Below are positions 1 through 8,062 of a DNA stretch of 64,000 bases, in pieces. Made by a program: the position numbers and the translations under genes. Position 1 is the first letter of the stretch; the number at the start of each line of letters is the position of its first letter. The notes below the pieces were generated by a model. It searched no databases and was not told the origin of the DNA. It was given only the letters and a program-made list of their open reading frames with translations. Source of the stretch: Rhodobacteraceae bacterium Alg231-04 (GTDB taxonomy: Bacteria > Pseudomonadota > Alphaproteobacteria > Rhodobacterales > Rhodobacteraceae); contig FREY01000014.1 in NCBI GenBank assembly GCA_900143635.1, forward strand, positions 1-64,000, written 5' to 3'.

Positions 1-213
1 CCTCAAAGGCAAACCAAACAGCACTTTTATAGTCAGGCAGGCTTGAATGGCCGCATCACTATAAGCCTGCTGACGCCCCCGCTGGCCTGAAGGCTTGGCC
101 GCCCACGCCATCTCAGCGTCAAACCAGATTGATAAAGACCCGCGCTGCTTCAGCGCTCGATTATAGTTCGACCAGTTCTTGGTCTGGTATGCAGTAGGTG
201 TCCAGCTGCTCAT
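1..213 (-). CDS. IS5-family transposase, N-terminal part (cut by window edge)
   Basis: Read on the minus strand from ATG at 213, the frame stays open for 71 codons to the window edge. The product starts MSSWTPTAYQTKNWSNYNRA and continues with a Gly-Arg-Arg-rich stretch ending near VLFGLPLR, the typical N-terminus of IS5-family (IS903-like) DDE transposases. The catalytic residues would lie beyond the left edge and cannot be seen. Whether the transposase is intact is therefore unknown. Confidence 0.85.
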   Translation of the reverse strand, partial: MSSWTPTAYQTKNWSNYNRALKQRGSLSIWFDAEMAWAAKPSGQRGRQQAYSDAAIQACLTIKVLFGLPLR

Positions 214-277
214 GATCGAATGCTATCACGCTGGATTCACTACATGAATCCCCTCAACCGATTTGTGCAACAAAGCC
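1..277. mobile_element. End of an IS5/IS903-type insertion sequence
   Basis: The segment holds the start of a transposase gene and, 47-64 bases outside its ATG, the sequence GATTTGTGCAACAAAGCC (260-277). Its complement, GGCTTTGTTGCACAAATC, matches the terminal inverted repeats of IS903-group elements as I know them. The boundary is thus placed at 277. The partner end and target duplication are outside the window. Confidence 0.75.
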
Positions 278-461
278 ATGCGGCGGTCTCCGGGGCGGGC
301 ATTTTCAGGCACGACACTGTGCCCCGCAAATTTCATAGTCTGGACAGGTTTCCCGGCTATGATCACAGCCGTATCACGTTGTTCGATAGCGGCGGCGGCG
401 GGTCTTTGGACCTGCTGATCTGTTGCCTCGATCAGGAAATAGTGGATGGCCCGTTGATCTG

Positions 462-1379
462 ATGACAGTCATAATTCTTTTGATAATTGCGCTTGTCGCC
501 TTCCTGCCCTTTCTTGATGAACGCCGTCGCCAGAAAATGGGCGCCTCTGCCCGCGCGTCGGCCGAGGGTGAGTTTGCGCAGCTCAGTCAGGGGGTAACTC
601 ATTACCGCTGGATAGGGCCGCTGAGGGGGCCGGTTGCAGTGTGCGTTCACGGCCTCACTACCCCTGCTGCGGTGTGGGACGGTGTGGCCGAAGGACTGGC
701 GGCGCAGGGGTTTCGCGTGCTGACTTATGATCTCTATGGCCGTGGACTTTCCGACCGTCCGAAGGGGCGGCAGACAGGCGCGTTTTTCATGCGCCAGCTG
801 GACGACCTGCTGAATGATCAGGGTGTTGAGCAGGATATTACCCTGTTGGGCTATTCGATGGGGGGCAGTATCGCCACAGCCTTTGCAGCGCAGAACCCGG
901 ATCGCATTCGTCAGTTGGTATTGCTGGCGCCTGCAGGCGTTGAAACGGATGCAGGCCTTTTGGCGGGGATCATCCGGCGGGTTCCTGCTCTTGGTGATTG
1001 GCTCATGCATGCCATCTTTCCGCGTATGCATGTGCGTGCCACGGAAACGGAGCGCGCCCTGCCAACCAGCGTGCCGGGGCTGATCGAAATCCAGCAGAAA
1101 GAGCTGAGCTACAAGGGCTTTGTCCCGGCGGTTCTGTCCTCAATGCGCGGCATCCTGAGCGAGCGTCAGGAGGAGGAGCACCGCAGCCTTCACCGCGAAA
1201 GTGTTCCGGTTCTTGCTATCTGGGGGCACGAGGATGCGCTGATTCCGGTTTCAGCCGCAGGTCGGCTTGCCGAGTGGAGCCGCCAAGCTCAACAGGAGGT
1301 CGTTGAGGGTGCGGGCCATGGCCTGCCTTACACCCACACGGCTGAGGTTCTGGCCGCGATCAGCAGCAGCCGGAGCTGA
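462..1379 (+). CDS. Alpha/beta hydrolase with N-terminal membrane anchor
   Basis: The 305-residue product begins with a hydrophobic stretch (about residues 3-17) followed by basic residues, so it is probably anchored in the inner membrane. The alpha/beta-hydrolase core has an oxyanion-type HGL segment, the nucleophile elbow GYSMGG and a C-terminal GAGHG histidine, which together give a Ser-His-Asp triad fold. A TTG at 423 in the same frame would add 13 residues, but ATG 462 directly precedes the hydrophobic segment and is preferred. Substrate is unknown; esterase, lipase or C-C hydrolase activity is possible. It converges with the MFS gene, with 16 bases between them. Confidence 0.85.
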   Translation: MTVIILLIIALVAFLPFLDERRRQKMGASARASAEGEFAQLSQGVTHYRWIGPLRGPVAVCVHGLTTPAAVWDGVAEGLAAQGFRVLTYDLYGRGLSDRPKGRQTGAFFMRQLDDLLNDQGVEQDITLLGYSMGGSIATAFAAQNPDRIRQLVLLAPAGVETDAGLLAGIIRRVPALGDWLMHAIFPRMHVRATETERALPTSVPGLIEIQQKELSYKGFVPAVLSSMRGILSERQEEEHRSLHRESVPVLAIWGHEDALIPVSAAGRLAEWSRQAQQEVVEGAGHGLPYTHTAEVLAAISSSRS

Positions 1380-1395
1380 CCCGAGGGGCGAGTTT

Positions 1396-2643
1396 TTAAG
1401 CCGGAGCCATGCTCGGCGCGCGGTTTTCGCGCACCGGAAGGTGGACGACCGCGCTGAGGGCACCGACACCGACTCCGAACCACCAAACCATCGTGTAGTC
1501 ACCATAGGCGTCATACATCCGCCCGCCCAGCCAGACACCGAGGAAACTGCCCAGCTGGTGGCTGAAAAAGACGATCCCATAAAGCGTGCCCATGTAACGC
1601 AGGCCGTAGATATGGGCGATCAACCCGGATGTGAGTGGCACAGTGGCCAGCCAGAGCGACCCCATGACGGCGGAAAAGACCAGCACGCTCAGCGGGGTGA
1701 TTGGCAGAATGATAAACGCCGCGGCGGCAATGGTGCGGCCCACATAGATCCCCGCCAGCAGGTATTTCTTGGTGTAGCGCTTGCCGGCCCAGCCGGCGAT
1801 CAGCGTGCCTGCGACATTGGCTGCCCCAATGACCGAAATCGCAACCGCCCCCAGCGCCGAGGTGGTGGTGATCCCGAGCCTATGTAGCGCGCCGCCCGGC
1901 AGAATGGGCCCGCACATTTCAGTAATGAAAGCGGGAAAATGCGCGGTGACAAAGGCAAGCTGATAGCCGCAGCTGAAAAAGCCGATAAAAATCAGTGCGA
2001 AGGACGGATCTTTCAGAGCCTTGCCAAGGATGGCCCCCATGCTTTCCTCGGGTTCCATCTTGGCGGCAGAACCCGGCGCCCGCATCATTGGCAGGATCAG
2101 GATCATCAACAATACGGCAGCAGCAAAGACGATGAATACCTGCTGCCAGCTGAGGAAGGTCAGCATCCATTCTGCCGCCGGGGCGCCGATGATCTGCCCG
2201 CCGGACCCGGCTGCGGTCACAATGGCCAGGGACATGGAGCGGTGTTCGGTGGAGCTGGCGCGCCCGACCACGGCGAGGATCACACCAAACCCGGTACCCG
2301 CGATGCCAAAGCCGACCAGCCAGGCATAGGTCTGATGTTCAAACGGGGTGGTGGATCCGGCGGTCAGCACCAGACCGGCGGCATAGACCAATGCGCCAAG
2401 AACAATGGCTTTGCGGTCGCCGATCTTTTCGGCCAAGGCACCGAACAATGGCTGGCCAATCCCCCAGGCCAGGTTTTGAATGGCGATGGCCAGTGAAAAC
2501 TCTGCCCGTAGCCAGCCAAATTCGCTCGCCACAGGGATCTGGAAGACGCCAAAGGACGCCCGGACAGCAAAGCTGACCAGAATAATGATGCAGCCGGTGA
2601 TCAGGACCGGTGTGAACAAGGGGGCGGAGCGGGGCATTGGCAA
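1396..2643 (-). CDS. MFS transporter
   Basis: The 415-residue protein has about 12 hydrophobic segments and the loop GALAEKIGDRKA between helices 2 and 3, which is the major facilitator signature region (G-x3-D-x2-G-R/K-R/K). Proteins of this type exchange small organic acids or drugs with proton gradients across the inner membrane; resemblance to oxalate/formate or monocarboxylate transporters is general only. The start MPMPRSAPLF lies 200 bases from the divergent ATPase gene. Substrate not determinable. Confidence 0.85.
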   Translation of the reverse strand: MPMPRSAPLFTPVLITGCIIILVSFAVRASFGVFQIPVASEFGWLRAEFSLAIAIQNLAWGIGQPLFGALAEKIGDRKAIVLGALVYAAGLVLTAGSTTPFEHQTYAWLVGFGIAGTGFGVILAVVGRASSTEHRSMSLAIVTAAGSGGQIIGAPAAEWMLTFLSWQQVFIVFAAAVLLMILILPMMRAPGSAAKMEPEESMGAILGKALKDPSFALIFIGFFSCGYQLAFVTAHFPAFITEMCGPILPGGALHRLGITTTSALGAVAISVIGAANVAGTLIAGWAGKRYTKKYLLAGIYVGRTIAAAAFIILPITPLSVLVFSAVMGSLWLATVPLTSGLIAHIYGLRYMGTLYGIVFFSHQLGSFLGVWLGGRMYDAYGDYTMVWWFGVGVGALSAVVHLPVRENRAPSMAPA

Positions 2644-2843
2644 GCTTTCGATGGAATACCCGGCGACCCTATGGATTTCACCTGCGCCGTCAAATCAGAA
2701 CTTTTGGAGTCATCATTCACCGGATGCGATGGATCGCGCGAGTATTGCCCAAACGGAGGCGCAACAGGCCCTTTGTGCAACATCCGCCCTGTCGAGGTCA
2801 CAGGACGCTTTTCAACCCGAAAATGTCGCGTTACTCCTGCCTC

Positions 2844-3914
2844 ATGACCACAATGCGCGCGCTGTACGAGGATCTGACCGCCAAGGGAGAGATCCGCCCC
2901 GACCCGGCCCAAGAGGCCGTGATCCCTGAGTTTGACAGGATCGGCGAAGGGTTGAGAGCCCCGCCGGTGAAACGCGGGCTGTTGCGCCGTGCGGTTGCGC
3001 CCCCTGCGCCCAAGGGGCTGTACCTCTGGGGTGGCGTGGGGCGCGGCAAGTCGATGCTGATGGACCTGTTTGTCGATAGTCTGGGTGATATCCCGGCGCG
3101 CCGCGTTCATTTCCATGCCTTCATGCAGGAAATTCACAACGGTATGCACGAGGCACGCCGCAGCGGGGTCGAGGATTCGCTGGCGCCGGTGGTGGAAAAG
3201 GTGGTCAGCGAGGTGAAGCTGTTGGCCTTCGACGAAATGCAGATCACTGACATTACCGATGCGATGATTGTCGGCCGCCTGTTCGAGGCGTTGTTCGAGG
3301 CAGGCGTTGTGGTGATCACCACCTCGAACCGGGTGCCGGATGACCTGTATAAGAATGGCCTTAATCGTCAGCTGTTTCTGCCTTTCATCGGCCTGATCAA
3401 GGAACAGATGGCGGTTTGGGAGATGGTCAGCCCAACCGATTATCGTCAGGACCGGCTGCAGGGCAGTCAGGTCTATTTCTCACCGGCGGATGCGGACGCG
3501 CGGGCGCAGTTGCGCTCGATCTGGGAGGATCTGTCCGGTGGCTCGGCGCAGCCGCTGACGCTGGAGGTCAAGGGACGCGAAGTGGTCATCCCGGCGTTCC
3601 GCAACGGTGTCGGGCGGGCCAGTTTCTATGATCTCTGCGGCAAGATGTTGGGGCCGGGAGATTATCTTGTCATCGCCGAGGCTGTGAAGGTGCTGGTGTT
3701 GGAGGAAATTCCCCGCCTCAGCCGTAATAATTTCAATGAGGCCAAGCGTTTTGTGACACTGGTCGATGCGCTTTATGAGGGCAAGGTAAGGCTGATTTGT
3801 TCTGCGGCCGCCCAGCCAGAAATGCTCTATGTTGAGGGCGAGGGCACGTTTGAATTTGAACGCACCGCATCGCGCCTGCGCGAAATGCAGGATGTGGAGT
3901 GGGGACAGGACTAG
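2844..3914 (+). CDS. zapE: Cell division protein ZapE / AFG1-family ATPase
   Basis: This is a single-domain AAA+-like ATPase with Walker A GGVGRGKSMLMD and Walker B LLAFDEMQITD, followed by the sensor-type ITTSNRVPDDLYKNGL segment characteristic of the AFG1/ZapE family. Bacterial ZapE acts at the division ring under stress; the mitochondrial homologue handles respiratory subunits. The open frame extends upstream to 2637, but family members start near MTTMRALYEDL, so ATG 2844 is chosen; ATG 2823 is an alternative. About 356 residues, a normal length. No strong Shine-Dalgarno is visible at either start. Confidence 0.9.
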   Translation: MTTMRALYEDLTAKGEIRPDPAQEAVIPEFDRIGEGLRAPPVKRGLLRRAVAPPAPKGLYLWGGVGRGKSMLMDLFVDSLGDIPARRVHFHAFMQEIHNGMHEARRSGVEDSLAPVVEKVVSEVKLLAFDEMQITDITDAMIVGRLFEALFEAGVVVITTSNRVPDDLYKNGLNRQLFLPFIGLIKEQMAVWEMVSPTDYRQDRLQGSQVYFSPADADARAQLRSIWEDLSGGSAQPLTLEVKGREVVIPAFRNGVGRASFYDLCGKMLGPGDYLVIAEAVKVLVLEEIPRLSRNNFNEAKRFVTLVDALYEGKVRLICSAAAQPEMLYVEGEGTFEFERTASRLREMQDVEWGQD

Positions 3915-3935
3915 GCACAGAACGTCCTGTCAGTA

Positions 3936-5189
3936 TTAGCGCAATGCGCGCCCTTTCAGGATCGCGCCCTCACCAAATTTTTTGCGGATCGTGTCGCTGG
4001 CCCGTTCCGCCACGGCGCGCTGTTCGGCCTGCGGGTCCAGCAGATCAGAGGTGAGCCCACCTTCGGTGGCGGGCACCAGATCTGAAATGCCACATCCCAG
4101 CAGCCGGAACGGCCCCTCATTGCCGACCTGATCTAGCAGCGCGCGGGCCTGCCGGTAGATGACATCGGCCATCTGGGTGGCATCGCGCAGCGACACCCGC
4201 CGGGTCAGGGCAGTGTGATCGCCCCGTTTCAGTTTGAGCGTCACCACCCGGCCCGCCTTGTCGCGGGCCTTGGCGCGGTCCGATACTTTTTCTGCCAGCC
4301 GCCAAAGATGGCCGTCCAGCACCGCGTCGCTGGCGGTGTCCTCGAAAAATGTTGTTTCATTGGAGATCGATTTGATCGGCGCATGGGCAGACACCCGGCG
4401 GCGGTCTTCGCCACGTGCCAGATGCCACAGTCGATCCCCCATGGAGCCGAAGCGGGCATGCAGGTCCCGCCGGTCCCAACGCAGAAGGTCCGCAAAGGTG
4501 CGGATGCCGGCCTTGTCCAGGCTGGCCTGTGCGGCGGGGCCGATTCCCCAGATCAGCCGCACCGGTTTGTCGCGCAGGAAATCATCGGTTTCGGCCTTGC
4601 CAATCACCGAATAGCCGCGCGGCTTGTCGAGATCCGAGGCGACCTTGGCGAGGAACTTGTTATGGCTGAGGCCAATGGACCCGGTGATGCCCAATTCGTC
4701 CTTCATGCGCTTCACCAGCCGTGCCAGCATCACCGCTGGCGGGGCGCCGTGCAGACGTTCGGTGCCGGACAGATCCATGAAGGCCTCGTCCAGTGACAGC
4801 GGCTCTACATCCGGGGTGAGCTCGTTCATCAGCGCGCGGATCTGGCGCGAGGTTTCGACATAGGCGGACATGCGCGGCTTGATCACCACCGCGTCCGGGC
4901 AGAGCTTCATCACCTGAAACATCGGCATGGCCGAGCGCACACCGCGAATGCGGGCGACATAACAGGCCGTCGACACAACACCCCGCTTGCCGCCGCCAAT
5001 GACCACCGGCTTGTCCGCCAGATCGGGATTGTCGCGTTTTTCGACGCTTGCGTAAAAGGCATCGCAGTCCATATGCGCGATATTGAGCGCGAATAGCTCC
5101 TCATGCGCTTTGACGCGCGGGCTGCCGCAATGCGGGCAGCGGCGGGTCGGGGCAATCTGGTTGAGGCAATCACGGCAAAGGGCTTGCAT
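3936..5189 (-). CDS. dinB: DNA polymerase IV (Y family) with N-terminal zinc ribbon
   Basis: The 417-residue error-prone translesion polymerase has the Y-family signature DCDAFYASVE (catalytic Asp), the second acidic site SLDEAFMDLSG, the helix-hairpin-helix GIGPAAQASLDKAG and a little-finger domain. Ahead of the polymerase core is a 36-residue extension with two CxxC pairs (CRDC and CPHC), a probable zinc ribbon absent from E. coli Pol IV but seen in a class of alphaproteobacterial DinB proteins. It converges with zapE with 21 bases between. No LexA box was recognised upstream. Confidence 0.93.
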   Translation of the reverse strand: MQALCRDCLNQIAPTRRCPHCGSPRVKAHEELFALNIAHMDCDAFYASVEKRDNPDLADKPVVIGGGKRGVVSTACYVARIRGVRSAMPMFQVMKLCPDAVVIKPRMSAYVETSRQIRALMNELTPDVEPLSLDEAFMDLSGTERLHGAPPAVMLARLVKRMKDELGITGSIGLSHNKFLAKVASDLDKPRGYSVIGKAETDDFLRDKPVRLIWGIGPAAQASLDKAGIRTFADLLRWDRRDLHARFGSMGDRLWHLARGEDRRRVSAHAPIKSISNETTFFEDTASDAVLDGHLWRLAEKVSDRAKARDKAGRVVTLKLKRGDHTALTRRVSLRDATQMADVIYRQARALLDQVGNEGPFRLLGCGISDLVPATEGGLTSDLLDPQAEQRAVAERASDTIRKKFGEGAILKGRALR

Positions 5190-5246
5190 GGGGGGACCGG
5201 GTATCTGAGGATTCCCCTATTCTATGGCTGAAGGCAGGGCAGGACC

Positions 5247-5663
5247 ATGGCGTTTATCGGCGCAAAGCTGGCATTGTTTATTGGTGTAGATCTTTTGGTG
5301 ATCCTGCGGGACGATCTGCCGGACATTCCCTATCCTGCCCATTGGGATTTTCCGGGCGGCGGGCGCGAAGGCGGAGAAAGCGCCGCGGCCTGTGTGCTGC
5401 GGGAAACGCAGGAGGAAGTCGGCTTGCATCTGAGTGCGGCGGACCTGGTCTGGCGTCGACGCTATGTGACCGGCGCCGACCCGGTCTGGTTCTTTGCGGC
5501 CCATCTTGGTGAGGAGGCGGCGCGGCTGGTGCGGCTGGGGGACGAGGGGCAGGGCTGGCGGCTGATGACACCGCCGGACTATTGCGCCCATGACCGGTCG
5601 ATCCCGCATTTTGCACAGCGTCTGGCCGACTATCTGGCCTCGACCGAATTCATGACGCGCTGA
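5247..5663 (+). CDS. NUDIX hydrolase
   Basis: The 138-residue protein contains a NUDIX box from GGREGGE to RETQEEVGL fitting G-x5-E-x7-R-E-x-x-E-E-x-G-U, the metal-binding helix that hydrolyses nucleoside diphosphates linked to another moiety. The substrate (8-oxo-dGTP, ADP-ribose, dinucleoside polyphosphate) cannot be read from the sequence. ATG 5247 follows GGGCAGGAC. It is divergent from dinB, so a shared mutation-avoidance theme is possible but only an inference. Confidence 0.88.
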   Translation: MAFIGAKLALFIGVDLLVILRDDLPDIPYPAHWDFPGGGREGGESAAACVLRETQEEVGLHLSAADLVWRRRYVTGADPVWFFAAHLGEEAARLVRLGDEGQGWRLMTPPDYCAHDRSIPHFAQRLADYLASTEFMTR

Positions 5664-5678
5664 AAAAGAGCAGGGGCC

Positions 5679-5710
5679 AAAAAAAACCCCCGCCAATTAA
5701 GTGCGGGGGG
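5679..5710 (-). terminator. Rho-independent terminator, minus strand
   Basis: On the minus strand the sequence reads CCCCCGC, an 8-9 base loop, GCGGGGG, then eight Ts (A tract 5679-5686 on the plus strand). It lies 354 bases beyond the end of pyrF, so it either ends a long pyrF 3' UTR or a separate small RNA. Confidence 0.75.
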
Positions 5711-5760
5711 GAGGTGGCGAACCTCAGGAAGAGAGAGTTCGCCAGGGGAGTGTCTCGTGA
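5679..5760 (-). ncRNA. Candidate small RNA (3' part)
   Basis: Immediately upstream of the strong minus-strand terminator is a second hairpin, arms GGCGAAC/GTTCGCC (5716-5722 with 5737-5743), whose loop is pyrimidine-rich (UCUCUCUUCCUGAG), followed by ACCUCCCCCC. Two stacked hairpins with C/U-rich single-stranded parts and no open reading frame are the usual architecture of Hfq-type or anti-Shine-Dalgarno small RNAs. The 5' end is not determined; an AT-rich stretch at 5755-5885 could hold a promoter. Confidence 0.4.
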
Positions 5761-6064
5761 ACGAATGTCGCAGGATCGTTGACGATTTGAAAGAAGATTC
5801 GACCTGAAATATGAAAATGAATATTGGACCGATTGGTAAAACATTGGTCTAAAAGTAAAATGCTCATTTAAAGATCGGGAATTCTTCTTTCCTTATTGGG
5901 CCTTGCCGTCGCGGCACCTCACGTGACGCGAACGGGAGCAGCGCTGCCTCTTAGCACGCATCAGGAGAGCATGTTGCCACAAGGCAACATACCCAGAACT
6001 ACGTAGGGAAATTTCCCGTCAGGAAACTTGCTTTTAACCAATTTTGGTGATTCGGCAGGTCGGC
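5761..6064. other. Non-coding region between candidate sRNA and pyrF
   Basis: No gene recognised. The part up to about 5885 is clearly AT-richer than the flanks. It holds a perfect inverted repeat ATGTTGCC-ACAA-GGCAACAT (5971-5990) and a GGGAAATTTCCC palindrome (6006-6017). Both lie downstream of pyrF on its strand and could be operators or RNA hairpins. Confidence 0.5.
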
Positions 6065-6760
6065 TTAGATGCGGCCGATTTCAGCCAAAACAGCAGCTGC
6101 GGCTGCTTTGGGATCCGCGGCTTTCCAGATCGGGCGGCCGACGACGATGTGATCGGCCCCGTCTTGAATAGCCTTGGCCGGTGTTGCAACGCGCTTTTGA
6201 TCACCCAGATCGGCACCAGCCGGACGCACGCCCGGTGTGACAATCAGCTTGCCCTTGGCCTCGGGCAGGGCGCGGATCAATGCCGCTTCCTGCGGCGAAG
6301 CAATGATCCCGTCAGCGCCTGCGTTGAAGGCATTACCGGCCCGCTCCAGTACCAAATCCTGCAGGGCACCTTCTTTGATCAGCGCCCCGTCCAGATCCTG
6401 ACGATCCAGCGAGGTAAGGATGGTCACGGCGAGGATCTTCAGTTCCTTGCCTGCGGCGCCTTCTTTGGCGGCGCGCACCACATAGGGGTCACCATGTACG
6501 GTCAGGAAATCGAGATCAAACTGCGACAAGCCGCGCACAGCGCTTTCCACGGTGGCTCCAATGTCGAACAGCTTCATATCCAGAAAAATACGCTTGCCGT
6601 GTTCCTGCTTCAGCTCGTTGGCCAGTGCGAGGCCACCGCCGGTCAGCATGCCCAGACCGATCTTGTAGAAAGACACCGCATCACCGATCTGTTCGGCCAG
6701 TTTCAGGCCCTCCAGCGCATTGGGTACATCCAGGGCAACGATCAGACGGTCATCGGACAT
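6065..6760 (-). CDS. pyrF: Orotidine-5'-phosphate decarboxylase
   Basis: PyrF converts OMP to UMP, the last step of de novo pyrimidine synthesis. The 231-residue TIM barrel begins LIVALDVPNA, carries the catalytic D-x-K-x-x-D as LDMKLFDIGAT, then TVHGDPYVV, and ends with the phosphate-binding GADHIVVGRPI. Length is normal. The next gene downstream on the strand (dinB) is far away, so it is probably a single transcript or is cotranscribed with the two minus-strand genes upstream. Confidence 0.95.
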   Translation of the reverse strand: MSDDRLIVALDVPNALEGLKLAEQIGDAVSFYKIGLGMLTGGGLALANELKQEHGKRIFLDMKLFDIGATVESAVRGLSQFDLDFLTVHGDPYVVRAAKEGAAGKELKILAVTILTSLDRQDLDGALIKEGALQDLVLERAGNAFNAGADGIIASPQEAALIRALPEAKGKLIVTPGVRPAGADLGDQKRVATPAKAIQDGADHIVVGRPIWKAADPKAAAAAVLAEIGRI

Positions 6761-6822
6761 TTGGTCTCTCCGGGGTTTGGGGTCGCGCCTGTCTAAAAGC
6801 AGCCCGCAGCGGGCACAAGAGG

Positions 6823-7524
6823 CTACCTGTTGCCGTAGATCCAGCGCATGTCGGGGGTTTCAGTGCAATACATATGTACCCAGATATAGGCATGCTGAAA
6901 CAGGGCGAGGATCAGGGCGTTCCAGGACCCACACAGAAACGCAATGCCCCAGAGCCCCAGAAAGGCAACACCGTACATGCCGTTCGAGGTGTAGCGAAAG
7001 ACGCCGCGGGTCACCAAAGGAAGGCGCGCGATCTCGTCACGAAAGTGATCCCCGCCCAGAGCGCGCGGCAGGGTGAAATACACCAGAACGGAATGCAGCG
7101 CCCAGATGGCCAGCCCGGTCAGGAGGATGCCAAGCAGGATTTCCACGCTTCGCACTCCGGTCAACCCTGTGTCATCGGCCAGCCCGGTCATCAAGACTGT
7201 GATCGGGCGGGCCAACAGCAGGGGCATGAAGATCAGACGCCAGACCAGCATGTCGCGGTCCCTGAAGGCTCGGGTCATGAAATTGCGGTGCAGCTGCAGG
7301 CGAAAGACAATCGCGACGATGATCTGATGTATCAGCGCAAGGGCGACCGACAGCTTTGCCCAGCCAACAGTGCTGAGCCCCAGCAGGGATACAGGCGCGG
7401 CAGCTGTGGTCAAAAGAGAGACTGCGCCTGCGCTGAGCAGGATCGCCATTGCGCCATGTTGCAACTGCCCCTCAAAGAGGTCCTGCCAGCGGCTTTGACG
7501 ACGGATGTTGGCAAGGTGCGACAT
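6823..7524 (-). CDS. Membrane methyltransferase-like protein (ICMT/PEMT type)
   Basis: The 233-residue integral membrane protein has about six hydrophobic segments. The C-terminal third (GVFRYTSNGMYG, then HAYIWVHMYCTETPDM) resembles the phospholipid/isoprenylcysteine methyltransferase fold, where these motifs bind S-adenosylmethionine at the membrane face. The function, possibly phosphatidylethanolamine N-methylation, is inferred from fold only. It lies 62 bases upstream of pyrF on the same strand. Confidence 0.6.
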   Translation of the reverse strand: MSHLANIRRQSRWQDLFEGQLQHGAMAILLSAGAVSLLTTAAAPVSLLGLSTVGWAKLSVALALIHQIIVAIVFRLQLHRNFMTRAFRDRDMLVWRLIFMPLLLARPITVLMTGLADDTGLTGVRSVEILLGILLTGLAIWALHSVLVYFTLPRALGGDHFRDEIARLPLVTRGVFRYTSNGMYGVAFLGLWGIAFLCGSWNALILALFQHAYIWVHMYCTETPDMRWIYGNR

Positions 7525-7568
7525 GCGGCCAGTATTTCGACTGGGCCGCGCAAGTCTACTGTTTTCGC

Positions 7569-7826
7569 CTAGTTGATGAGCCCCAAATGGCCGGCAAACT
7601 GCAGGTCCTGCCGACCGGAGCGGATGTCCGGCATCTGGCGCAGCTGGCGGGTCGCCTCACCCAGCAGGCCAAGGGCGCGGGTGTCGGCGTCCTCTTCCTC
7701 ATCGGCGGGAATCTGGCAGTACAGGTTCACGGTGCTGTCTTCGGTTGAAAAAGCCACATTTGCACAATGGCGTCCACGGTAGGGATCATAGCGGTAATGG
7801 CTGATTTCAATATCGGTGACAAACAT
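7569..7826 (-). CDS. Small conserved-looking hypothetical protein
   Basis: 85 residues starting MFVTDIEISHYRYDPYRGRH; acidic in the middle (ADEEEDAD), no membrane segment or signal peptide. I do not recognise the family. The coding assignment rests on chromosomal codon usage and on tight spacing (44 bases) to the same-strand membrane methyltransferase gene downstream. Confidence 0.65.
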   Translation of the reverse strand: MFVTDIEISHYRYDPYRGRHCANVAFSTEDSTVNLYCQIPADEEEDADTRALGLLGEATRQLRQMPDIRSGRQDLQFAGHLGLIN

Positions 7827-7953
7827 GGCTGACCCTTCTGATGAACCTGCAGGGATTCTTAACTCTCATGGGGGCATAAACATGTCGCAGGCCGGGCAAT
7901 CCGGCCCTTGAAACGGAATTTTGTGCCTTAAGCCTTTCCAGTTGATTAAAGGC

Positions 7954-7983
7954 CTTGAAGCGGGGCGGTTGGCCTCCCAAATT
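7954..7983 (+). promoter_or_regulatory. Possible RpoH (sigma-32) promoter of clpB
   Basis: CTTGAA (7954-7959) is separated by 16 bases from CCCAAATT (7976-7983), resembling heat-shock promoter elements. A second CTTGAA lies nearby at about 7908-7913. ClpB is a classic sigma-32 target. Spacer is slightly longer than typical. Confidence 0.35.
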
Positions 7984-8062
7984 AGAGAGTGAGGCCCGGA
8001 CCGGGGCGTGCCGCAAAGCGGGCGCAACAATCCAAACCGGGCGCTTAGTAGAGGAGAGACAG

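Noticed and set aside
220-462. 80-codon ORF on the plus strand
   Set aside because: It crosses the insertion-sequence end at 277, has no ribosome-binding site and its product resembles nothing; chance frame.
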